From Candidatus Accumulibacter sp. UBA704 (GTDB lineage: Bacteria; Pseudomonadota; Gammaproteobacteria; Burkholderiales; Rhodocyclaceae), in NCBI GenBank assembly GCA_002304785.1, contig DBMG01000057.1, positions 1 through 8,805 on the forward strand: a stretch of DNA of 8,805 nt, in the 5' to 3' direction. The translations under genes and the position numbers were made by a program. Each line of letters starts with the position of its first letter. Within the stretch, counting starts at the first letter, position 1. Below are positions 1 to 6,468 of this stretch, piece after piece. The notes beneath the pieces are model-generated. The model ran no database searches, was not told the origin of the DNA, and was given only the letters and a program-made list of their open reading frames with translations.

Positions 1-1
1 C

Positions 2-1228
2 AACGGGCTGGCTGACGAGAAACAGTTGCTGCAGGCAATCGAGGCGCAATCCGGGGCGATCAAGCAGGTTTCGCAGCAGATTTTCGAGTTTAAGGAACTG
101 GGGCAGCAGGAATTCAAGAGCTCGCAGTTGGTCGTGGACGAACTGCGCAAGCTCGGCTTCAAGGTTGAAACCGACCTCAAGGTCCCCGACGACCTCGTCA
201 AGGGCGGAGTGGCAAAAACCGCGTTCCGCGCCGAACTGCCCGGCAAGGGCCCCGGGCCGACGGTAACGATCATGCTCGAGTACGACGCGCTGCCCAACGG
301 GCACTCGTGCGGACACAACCTGATCTCGGGATCGGGCCTCCTCGCGGCCGCCGGTTTGTCGAAGGTGATGAAGGACCTGCCGGGACGACTGCTGGTCATC
401 GGTACGCCCGACGAAGAACGCGGCTCGCTGGGCGGCGGCAAGATCGCCCTGCTGGAAGGCAAGCATTTCGAGGGCTCCGACGTGGTGCTCATCACCCACC
501 CCGGCAGCACCTGGAGTGTCAATAAGCCCCTGCTGGCGATGAAGCGGGCAACCTTCGTCTTCAAGGGCAAGGCGGCACACGCGGCGGCGGCGCCCGAGCA
601 GGGAATCAACGCGCTCGACGCAGCGATCCAGACGTTCAACGGGATCAATGCCCTGCGCCAGCATCTGCGCCAGGACGTGCGTATCCACGGCATCATCAAG
701 AAGGGCGGTGATGTGGTCAATGTCGTTCCGGCACTCGCCGAGGTGGAGTTCGCCGCGCGCGCCCTCGATACGCCGACCATGCTCGATGCCTACGCCAAGC
801 TGATCAACACGGCCAAGGCGGCGGCGCTGGCGTCGGGCACGACGATGGAATACAAACCCCCGCGCACCGAACTGCTGTCGCCCGTCATGGTTCCCGAATA
901 CCTTGAACTGGTCGCCAAGAACATCCAGCAGGCTGGCGTGCCGGCCGACGACGTGGTCAAGGATCCGCAACCTCTGGGATCGTCCGACCTGGGCAACGTC
1001 GGCCACGCCTATCCGACGGTCAACATCATGTTCAAGGTTGCCCCCAAGACCGTAGCCCTGCACGAAGACGCCATGCTGAAATATACCGTGCCGGACGAAG
1101 GCTGGCCGGCGGCGGTCCAGGCTGCCAAGGCCGTCGCCCTGTCGGCGCATGACCTATTGAGCGATCCGGAGAAAACGAAACGAATCGTCGGGAAATTCCA
1201 GGAGTTCAAAGCCACCGAAGGAAAGTAA
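2..1228 (+). CDS. M20-family amidohydrolase, AbgB/PM20D2-like (5' partial)
   Basis: Likely a zinc-dependent amidohydrolase that cleaves an N-acyl amino acid, aminobenzoyl-glutamate-like or dipeptide-like substrate. The frame is open from the first complete codon at position 2, and the TTG at 26 has no good upstream context. The true start therefore probably lies outside the window, perhaps with a signal peptide. The visible part is about 408 residues, close to a full M20D catalytic unit. Seen in order: YDALPNGHSCGHNL, the first metal-ligand motif with the M20D-style Cys-Gly-His; GTPDEERGSLGGGK, holding the Glu-Glu pair of catalytic base and metal ligand; THPGS; the lid or dimerisation domain starting near KGKAAHAAAAPEQG; the GDVVNVVP strand; SSDLGNV; and LHEDAM near the C-terminus. 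The CGHN, GGGK and S(S/T)D.GNV motifs fit the AbgB/PM20D2 branch better than hippurate or IAA-amino-acid hydrolases. The substrate cannot be read from sequence. The gene ends in TAA and is followed by a hairpin. Confidence 0.88.
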   Translation, partial: NGLADEKQLLQAIEAQSGAIKQVSQQIFEFKELGQQEFKSSQLVVDELRKLGFKVETDLKVPDDLVKGGVAKTAFRAELPGKGPGPTVTIMLEYDALPNGHSCGHNLISGSGLLAAAGLSKVMKDLPGRLLVIGTPDEERGSLGGGKIALLEGKHFEGSDVVLITHPGSTWSVNKPLLAMKRATFVFKGKAAHAAAAPEQGINALDAAIQTFNGINALRQHLRQDVRIHGIIKKGGDVVNVVPALAEVEFAARALDTPTMLDAYAKLINTAKAAALASGTTMEYKPPRTELLSPVMVPEYLELVAKNIQQAGVPADDVVKDPQPLGSSDLGNVGHAYPTVNIMFKVAPKTVALHEDAMLKYTVPDEGWPAAVQAAKAVALSAHDLLSDPEKTKRIVGKFQEFKATEGK

Positions 1229-1242
1229 CCCGGTGATCCGCG

Positions 1243-1268
1243 AGGGCGTCCCCCGTCCGGGACGCCCT
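1243..1268. terminator. Hairpin between convergent genes, possible bidirectional terminator
   Basis: A perfect 10-bp stem pairs agggcgtccc (1243-1252) with gggacgccct (1259-1268) around a 6-nt loop. It begins 14 bases after the amidohydrolase stop, and lies about 60 bases beyond the stop of the oppositely oriented GGDEF-EAL gene. No T-tract follows on either strand (only two T on the plus side). It may therefore act as a transcript-end stabiliser or a weak or Rho-assisted terminator rather than a textbook intrinsic one. Confidence 0.6.
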
Positions 1269-1327
1269 TGACGTCAGCGCGGCGTTGATCCGGACCGCAC
1301 TCGGTTGTCGGAACCCGGGCTGAACAC

Positions 1328-4015
1328 TTACTGAAGGCTTTGGGTAACCGGTGCGGCGTCCCTCCACGCCGCATCCGGTTTCCAGATGGCGATCCATCGG
1401 GGCAGATCTTCTCCGGGCATCGGTCGCGCGATGCCGTACCCCTGCGCCAACTCACACCCCAGTTGCAGCAGCATCCTGCCGTGGTCGGCGGTCTCGACCC
1501 CTTCGGCGATGACCTGACGCCGAAACGCCCTGGCGAGGCTGATCACGCCTTCCAGTATGGCCAGATCGTCGGGATCGTCGAGCATGTCGCGCACGAAGCT
1601 CTGGTCAATCTTGAGCTGACTGACCGACAGGCGCTTCAGGTAGGTCAGCGACGAATAGCCCGTGCCGAAATCGTCCAGCGAGAACCAAACACCAAGCGCC
1701 CGAGCCGACTCGATGATTTCGGCCACCCGGGCGACGTCTTCGAGCGCGCTCGTTTCGAGAATCTCGATGTCCAGATGCCCAGGATCAATGGAAGGGTGCG
1801 CCTCCAGAATGCTGCGCAGACGATCCACAAAACCGGGCTGCTGTAATTGGCGCGCACCGACGTTGACGCTGACGGGAACAGCCAGGCCCTTTTCCGCCCA
1901 TGATTCACACTGTCCAAGGGCCGCATCGACCACCCATTCGCCGACATCGACGGCCAGCGGATGATCTTCGATCACGGGAAGGAATTCGGCCGGCGACAGC
2001 AGGCCGCGTTCGGGGTGCTGCCAGCGGATGAGTGCCTCCGCGCCGACGACCATTCCGGTACGCATGTTCACCTTGGGCTGGTAGTGCAGCACGAATTCCT
2101 TCCGTTGCAGCGCCCGGCGGATACGCTCGACGCCTTCGTGGTGGCCGCGGGCGCTGCGATCCTGCTCGGAATCGAATACATGATGGCGATTCTTGCCGGC
2201 CAGCTTGGCCTGGTACATCGCCTGATCGGCTTGGCGCAGCAACTGATCTGCATCGACTTCTTCGGCCTGCGGGTAGAAGGTCACTCCCAGGCTTGCCGAA
2301 ACCTGGATTTCCAGTTCCCCGATGTGCAAAGGCTCGGCCGCCGCCGCAAGCAAGCGATCAAGCATGGGCGTGCATGAAACGGCATCCGCCAGATCGATGA
2401 ACACGGCAACAAACTCGTCGCCGCCCAGACGGGCCAGCGTGTCCGCGTCGCGCAGGGTCTGTTTCATGCGGTTCGCTAGCGCGACGAGCACCTGGTCGCC
2501 GGATTCATGCCCGTATCGATCGTTGATAGCCTTGAATCCATCCAGGTCGAGATAGGCCACCGCGAGGAGTTGTTTTCGCCGAACCGTCTGCGCCATCGCC
2601 TGACGCAGCCGGTCGGCGAGCAGCACCCGATTGGGCAGCGTCGTCAGCAAGTCATAGTGCGCGAGATGCTTGAGTTGGTTTGCATGTTCGTTCCGCTCGG
2701 TGATGTCATGGCCGATGCCAAGAACGCCGATCAGGCGTCCATGGGCATCGAACATCGGCGTTTTCGTGGTTTCCAGCAATTCGCGGTGACCATCGTCGGC
2801 AAAGGTGATCCATTCCTCGTTGACGCTGGGACCGCCCTTCTCCATGGCCCGCTTGTCGTTCTCGCGGAAATAATCGGCAAGATCTTTGTCGACGAAGTCA
2901 TAGTCCGTCTTGCCCACGATGTCTTTCTCGAACGCCCCGAAGAACCGCTCGAAACGGGGATTACAGGACAGGTAAACCCCATCGGCATCCTTCAGCCAGA
3001 CGAGGTCGGGAATCGCTCGAACCAAAGTGTGCTGCCGCGCCTGGCTTTCGAGGAGCCTGGTCTCGGTCAGTTTCTGTTCGGCAACCGTCCGCTTCAGCGA
3101 ACTCAACGCGGCAGATAGTTCGCGGGTACGCATCGACACGCGTCGACGCAAACTCCAGTTCCACACGGCAAGAAGGACAATGATCAGCAGAACCGAGAGC
3201 AAGGCATACCAGCCATAGCGGGCATATCCGGGCCAGCCCCCCTTGACCAGCTTCTCACCCATCCAGCGTTTCTCGATCGAGGCGCGTTCGTCCTCCGTGA
3301 TGAGGGAGAACCCGTCTTCCACCAGGCTCTTCAGATCGGACTTGCCTTTCGCCACAGCCCAGTGGAATTCACCGACATAGAGCGGCGGAGAATGGCGGAA
3401 CTCGTCGGCCGCCCCCTCACGGTTGAAAAAATAGAATGCCGGAGGCGTGTCTATGCACAGGATGCGGATTTCCTGCCGGATCGCTGCCCTGACCTGCGAC
3501 TCGTAGCTCGGATAGCGCTTGAATTCGGAGATGCCATGCGCCGCCAGGTAATCGATGCACGCATCGCCGTCCTTGACGCCGACAGAGAAGCCTTTCAGAG
3601 AGTTGGCGTCGGTAATGCCGGAAATGCTCTTGTGGAAAAAAATGGGCACCTCGATCGTGGCGTACGGACGCGAGAAATCGTAGATCTTTCGCCTTTCTTC
3701 CGTCTCGAAAACGGTGTCGATGACATCTGCCTTGCCGCTCTCCATGGTGGCTCTCGCCTTGCCCCAGTCCATGGGCTGAAGATCGACGGTCACGCCGGTA
3801 CGCTGCTGCCACAAACCCCAAAGGTCCTTCAGCACCCCCTGCACCTGTCCACTGGAGTCGCGAAAGATGTACGGGGGATAGTTGTCGTCGAGGACCACGC
3901 GAATCGAGTCCGGCAGTGTCGCAGCAATCCCGTTGACGCCGAACAGCCCAAGCATCACGAGGAGGATCAGGCGGCGACAAGAGCGAGCGATCATGACTAA
4001 CGATAACATGGCCAT
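1328..4015 (-). CDS. Membrane c-di-GMP enzyme: SBP_bac_3-TM-PAS-GGDEF-EAL
   Basis: A sensor predicted to make and/or degrade cyclic di-GMP at the inner membrane. With the start at 4015 it has 895 residues: signal peptide about 8-32; periplasmic family-3 solute-binding domain about 36-255; transmembrane helix about 268-287; charged coiled-coil linker about 292-328; PAS about 329-441; GGDEF about 447-615; EAL about 628-878. The GGDEF motif is intact (531-535), with an inhibitory-site RDAD at 522-525, five residues before it. The EAL domain keeps EALIRW (660-665), Asn718, Glu754, the Asp pair of DDFGTGY (781-782), Lys802 and EGVET (838-842), so phosphodiesterase activity is plausible. The binding domain keeps Arg108 (TEER) and Asp189 (IDTPPAFYFF), which match amino-acid-contacting residues in HisJ-like proteins. 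The start is uncertain: the ATG at 4015 has a short GAG upstream, ATGs at 4009 and 3994 and a TTG at 4051 are alternatives, and the 3994 start gives the most classical signal peptide. Confidence 0.92.
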   Translation of the reverse strand: MAMLSLVMIARSCRRLILLVMLGLFGVNGIAATLPDSIRVVLDDNYPPYIFRDSSGQVQGVLKDLWGLWQQRTGVTVDLQPMDWGKARATMESGKADVIDTVFETEERRKIYDFSRPYATIEVPIFFHKSISGITDANSLKGFSVGVKDGDACIDYLAAHGISEFKRYPSYESQVRAAIRQEIRILCIDTPPAFYFFNREGAADEFRHSPPLYVGEFHWAVAKGKSDLKSLVEDGFSLITEDERASIEKRWMGEKLVKGGWPGYARYGWYALLSVLLIIVLLAVWNWSLRRRVSMRTRELSAALSSLKRTVAEQKLTETRLLESQARQHTLVRAIPDLVWLKDADGVYLSCNPRFERFFGAFEKDIVGKTDYDFVDKDLADYFRENDKRAMEKGGPSVNEEWITFADDGHRELLETTKTPMFDAHGRLIGVLGIGHDITERNEHANQLKHLAHYDLLTTLPNRVLLADRLRQAMAQTVRRKQLLAVAYLDLDGFKAINDRYGHESGDQVLVALANRMKQTLRDADTLARLGGDEFVAVFIDLADAVSCTPMLDRLLAAAAEPLHIGELEIQVSASLGVTFYPQAEEVDADQLLRQADQAMYQAKLAGKNRHHVFDSEQDRSARGHHEGVERIRRALQRKEFVLHYQPKVNMRTGMVVGAEALIRWQHPERGLLSPAEFLPVIEDHPLAVDVGEWVVDAALGQCESWAEKGLAVPVSVNVGARQLQQPGFVDRLRSILEAHPSIDPGHLDIEILETSALEDVARVAEIIESARALGVWFSLDDFGTGYSSLTYLKRLSVSQLKIDQSFVRDMLDDPDDLAILEGVISLARAFRRQVIAEGVETADHGRMLLQLGCELAQGYGIARPMPGEDLPRWIAIWKPDAAWRDAAPVTQSLQ

Positions 4016-4097
4016 TGGACTCGAGCATATCGTGTTCTTTGCAACGCTCAACGACGCGGCAGACAGCGGAGCGCCAGCTCCGCGAGTTCACCGCGCT

Positions 4098-4454
4098 TCA
4101 AAACCGGTCGGGAAAACGACCCAGCCACAGCCAGTCGATGCCCAACAGAACCACGACGATCAGCGCCAGCGTCGCGGCGATGAAGCAGCTCGCGACCAGC
4201 AACGTCCCGTCGAGAAAACTGCCCCAGGCGAACCACTGCGCGGAAAGCGCCGACCACTTGAACATGAATCCGGGCAGACAGAAACGCATCAGCCGGTTGT
4301 GCTGGTAACTCGACTGCTGCTGCCACCTGTCCCCCTGCGTGACGTCGCGAAAATACTGAAAAGGCCACAGGTAGCGATACAGCAGGTGCCAAACCCCCTC
4401 GGTCTCGCGATCGAACGGTTCAGGCCCGGCGGGTGTCTTGTTGTTCTCGTCCAT
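4098..4454 (-). CDS. Small membrane protein of unknown function
   Basis: A 118-residue protein that I do not recognise. It has a polar, acidic N-terminus (about 1-20), then an aromatic-rich stretch (WHLLYRYLWPFQYFRDV, about 22-38) that may lie along the membrane surface. A Gln-rich basic patch follows, then a moderately hydrophobic segment (about 58-80) and one strong transmembrane helix (about 84-108). It ends in an aromatic and basic tail, GRFPDRF. The ATG at 4454 is preceded by a G-rich patch (acggggcg) about 7-14 bases upstream, a mediocre ribosome site. Coding is supported by the coherent membrane-protein composition and by the fit between flanking same-strand genes: 99 bp after the GlxA-type regulator and about 80 bp before the c-di-GMP enzyme. 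It could be an accessory membrane partner of either neighbour, but nothing in its sequence shows that. Confidence 0.72.
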   Translation of the reverse strand: MDENNKTPAGPEPFDRETEGVWHLLYRYLWPFQYFRDVTQGDRWQQQSSYQHNRLMRFCLPGFMFKWSALSAQWFAWGSFLDGTLLVASCFIAATLALIVVVLLGIDWLWLGRFPDRF

Positions 4455-4553
4455 GCGGAAACGCCCCGTATCTGCTCTCTTTGATTTTCGACCTTGCCCG
4501 GCATCCGGAGTTCAGGGCAGCGTGGCGGCCGCAAGACACGGTGAAACAGGCGC

Positions 4554-5528
4554 TTAAGTTCCCGCGACAGGTTGCCTGAAGCGTTGCCGATACAGCGCCG
4601 GCGCGAGCCCGACGCGGCGCGCGAAGAGGCGGCGAAACGCCGAAACATCGGCGTAACCGGTGCGCTCGACGACCTGTTCGAGACTGAGCCGGGTGCTTTC
4701 CAGCAACTCCTTGGCCAACTCCACGCGCAGATCCTGCAGGTAGGCGAGCGGCGCCATGCCGGTAGCCGCATGGAAACGGCGATGCAGTGTCCGGTAGCTC
4801 ACGTGCAGGGCAGCCGCCACCTCCGGAGTCGACACCGGTTCGTGGCGATGCGCCGCCAGCCAGTCGGCCGCCTGTTGCGCGAGCGGATCGTCAAACAGCC
4901 GTGGCAGCGAGGCGAACGGTCGTTGCGAAGTCCGCGCGCCGTCCACCAGCATGATGCCGCCCACTTTGCGTGCCAGCGCCGCGCCGAAAAGTCGCCGCAG
5001 GACGTGCAGCGTCAGGTCGGCATGCGCCGTCATCGCGCCCGCCGTGATGCAGCGCCCGCCGTCCACCAACGTTTGGTCGGCGGTCAGACGGACGCGCGGA
5101 AAATGCCGTTGAAATTCCCCCTCAAGCCACCAGGTCGTAGTCGCCGGCAAGTCGTCGAGCAACCCGCTCGCCGCCAGCACGAACGTGCCGTAGCAGCTGG
5201 CAGCCACCAGCGTTTCCGGCGCCAGACCGCGCAAACGGGCGACTACGGGCTGCCAGTCTGAGCGCACCTGTCCGATAAGCGACGCGATATCGGCCGCAAA
5301 GAAGCCCGGCAGGATCACCGCGGCATATCCTTCCAGCACACCAGGCATCGCCTGCGTATCGACGCCTACGGCGGCGGAGAGGCGCACGTTGCCTCCGTCG
5401 AGCGACAGCAGCTCGAGGCGACACGCGGCGCCTTCGGGGAAGCGGCTGGCGATGGCCACCATGTCCAGCGACATCATGACGCTGGACGGCGTGGCGCCGG
5501 GCTGGACGATCAGGGCAATGCGGGACAT
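4554..5528 (-). CDS. GlxA-family transcriptional regulator (DJ-1/PfpI + AraC HTH)
   Basis: A cytoplasmic DNA-binding regulator of 324 residues, a normal length for the family. The N-terminal DJ-1/PfpI-like domain (about 3-185) keeps the nucleophile-elbow cysteine, Cys112 in ASCYGTF, followed by the family segment SGLLDDLPATTTWW (about 121-134) and the ITAGAMTAHADLTL stretch (about 161-174). The C-terminal AraC/XylS domain (about 214-318) has two helix-turn-helix units near 234-255 (STPEVAAALHVSYRTLHRRF) and 283-304 (LEQVVERTGYADVSAFRRLF). In this family the first domain usually senses a small nitrogenous ligand rather than catalysing. The ATG at 5528 begins the typical MSRIALIVQPGA strand but has no visible Shine-Dalgarno sequence. 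It is divergent from an isochorismatase-fold hydrolase across 93 bp, so that gene is the obvious regulatory target, by inference. Confidence 0.93.
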   Translation of the reverse strand: MSRIALIVQPGATPSSVMMSLDMVAIASRFPEGAACRLELLSLDGGNVRLSAAVGVDTQAMPGVLEGYAAVILPGFFAADIASLIGQVRSDWQPVVARLRGLAPETLVAASCYGTFVLAASGLLDDLPATTTWWLEGEFQRHFPRVRLTADQTLVDGGRCITAGAMTAHADLTLHVLRRLFGAALARKVGGIMLVDGARTSQRPFASLPRLFDDPLAQQAADWLAAHRHEPVSTPEVAAALHVSYRTLHRRFHAATGMAPLAYLQDLRVELAKELLESTRLSLEQVVERTGYADVSAFRRLFARRVGLAPALYRQRFRQPVAGT

Positions 5529-5621
5529 GGCAGATTCAGCACGTTTATTGTCAATTATGCCACTGGTCGGCGCGCAGGCGAAACCGCACCATGCAGCCTT
5601 CGTCGCCCCCAGAGAGCCCAC
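5529..5621. promoter_or_regulatory. Divergent control region between regulator and hydrolase
   Basis: This 93-bp gap must carry both start regions. The half nearest the regulator is clearly more AT-rich than its surroundings. It contains a small dyad, ATTG-T-CAAT (5547-5555). A wider pair, TGGCA (5528-5532) and TGCCA (5558-5562), could be half-sites for the AraC-type regulator. For the hydrolase, AGAGAG at 5611-5616 is a fair ribosome site before the ATG at 5622. Operator assignment is inference. Confidence 0.5.
5554..5562 (-). promoter_or_regulatory. Candidate extended -10 of the regulator gene
   Basis: Read on the minus strand this is TGGCATAAT, matching the extended -10 form TGnTATAAT with one mismatch. 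A weak TTCGCC sits 17 bases upstream as a possible -35. Transcription would begin near 5547, giving a leader of only about 20 bases, which fits the lack of a Shine-Dalgarno sequence before the ATG at 5528. It overlaps the dyad at 5547-5555, so a bound regulator could block it. Confidence 0.35.
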
Positions 5622-6227
5622 ATGAATACGCCCGCCTCGCCAACCACCATTCTCGACCTGCTCGGCGCTCCGATCGAACCGGCGCGCCTCGCCGACGCCG
5701 TGCTGCTGATAATCGACGCGCAGCGCGAATACGTCGACGGCCGGCTGCCGCTCACAGGCATCAGCGCCGCGCTGGCCGCCGGGGGCACGTTGCTGCGGCG
5801 TGCCCGCGCTTCCGGAACACCGATCGTGCACGTCCTGCATCGCGGCAGCGGACTGCTGTTCAACCCGCGGGAAGCCGGATACCAACCGGCCGCTCCGCTG
5901 ATCCCGCAGGCCGGAGAAGCCGTGGTCGAAAAAACGCTGGCCAATGCCTTCGCTGGCACGGACCTGCGCGCAATCCTCGACCGCAGCGGGCGCAAGAAGC
6001 TGATTGTCATCGGATACATGACTCACAACTGCGTCAGTTCAACGGTTCGTGCGGCAAGGGAACTGGGTGTGCAGAGCACCATCGTTGCCGAAGCCACCGC
6101 CACGCGCGATCTGCCCGACGGACACGGCGGCGTCATTCCCGCCGCAATGATCCAGGCCGCCTGCCTCGCCGGACTGGGCGACACCATGGCGCGCATCGTC
6201 CGCCGCGCCGACGACATCCTGGAGTAG
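5622..6227 (+). CDS. Isochorismatase-family cysteine hydrolase
   Basis: A 201-residue cytoplasmic hydrolase of the isochorismatase-like fold, the usual single-domain length. The Asp-Lys-Cys catalytic triad is visible: Asp32 in LLIIDAQREY, Lys104 in VVEKTLANAF and Cys137 in GYMTHNCVSSTVRAA. The fold's final strand and helix follow (TIVAEATATRDL; HGGVIPAAMIQAACLAGLGD). Family members cleave nicotinamide, biuret, N-carbamoyl compounds, ureidoacrylate-type amides or isochorismate. A covalent cysteine mechanism points to an amide or imide C-N bond here, but the substrate cannot be named. The ATG at 5622 follows AGAGAG at 5611-5616. No other catabolic gene is adjacent on its strand, so it is probably monocistronic and controlled by the divergent GlxA-type regulator. 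Confidence 0.92.
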   Translation: MNTPASPTTILDLLGAPIEPARLADAVLLIIDAQREYVDGRLPLTGISAALAAGGTLLRRARASGTPIVHVLHRGSGLLFNPREAGYQPAAPLIPQAGEAVVEKTLANAFAGTDLRAILDRSGRKKLIVIGYMTHNCVSSTVRAARELGVQSTIVAEATATRDLPDGHGGVIPAAMIQAACLAGLGDTMARIVRRADDILE

Positions 6228-6468
6228 AACCACGCCCGAGCCAACGCGTCAGGAAACGCGGGATATCGCGTCATTTGCGCACACCCCCATCGGAATAGGT
6301 GTGGATACTGAATGTTTTAGGAACCATCGGCGGAGTCACGGGCGCTCCGCCTCTTCGCGGCCTCTTCGCAATCAACAGATTCGGGATGGGTATCGTGCTG
6401 TTGTCGTCCAAGCCAAAGCGCCCCGGATCATTCCACCCCGTTCTTCGGCACGGCGACGGACTCGAAGT
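6228..6468. other. Convergent intergenic gap, no gene seen
   Basis: This 241-bp stretch lies between the hydrolase stop and the lipoprotein stop. Short open frames starting near 6299 and 6301 lack ribosome sites and protein-like composition, so I call no gene. It contains a hairpin (listed separately) and a two-copy direct repeat, GCCTCTTCGC at 6349-6358 and 6360-6369, with an 11-bp period. Confidence 0.5.
6329..6351. terminator. Hairpin between convergent genes, weak terminator candidate
   Basis: A perfect 7-bp stem pairs ggcggag (6329-6335) with ctccgcc (6345-6351) across a 9-nt loop. It lies 102 bases after the hydrolase stop and about 118 bases past the lipoprotein stop on the other strand. 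No T-run follows on either side, so termination is a guess from position and shape only. Confidence 0.3.

Noticed and set aside
1340..4000. Several plus-strand open frames of 60-212 codons opposite the GGDEF-EAL gene
   Set aside because: They are antisense shadows of a gene with unmistakable domains, have no ribosome sites, and have Arg/Ala/Gly-rich composition typical of GC-rich opposite frames.
4572..5261. A 229-codon plus-strand frame opposite the regulator
   Set aside because: It is very Arg/Gln/His-rich with no domain sense, and lies fully inside the GlxA-type coding region.
5549..5554. Perfect TTGACA on the minus strand before the regulator gene
   Set aside because: A -10 box at 17-bp spacing would overlap the ATG at 5528 and no TATAAT-like sequence is there. 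The extended -10 just upstream is a better candidate.
5529..6026. In-frame upstream extension of the regulator reading frame across the divergent region and the start of the hydrolase, to a start near 6026
   Set aside because: It would be antisense to the hydrolase, has low-complexity composition, and the DJ-1 domain begins exactly at 5528. The open frame is a GC-rich coincidence.
6349..6369. Two-copy 10-bp direct repeat with 11-bp period
   Set aside because: Two short copies in GC-rich sequence are compatible with chance or slippage; no sign of an array, attachment site or insertion.
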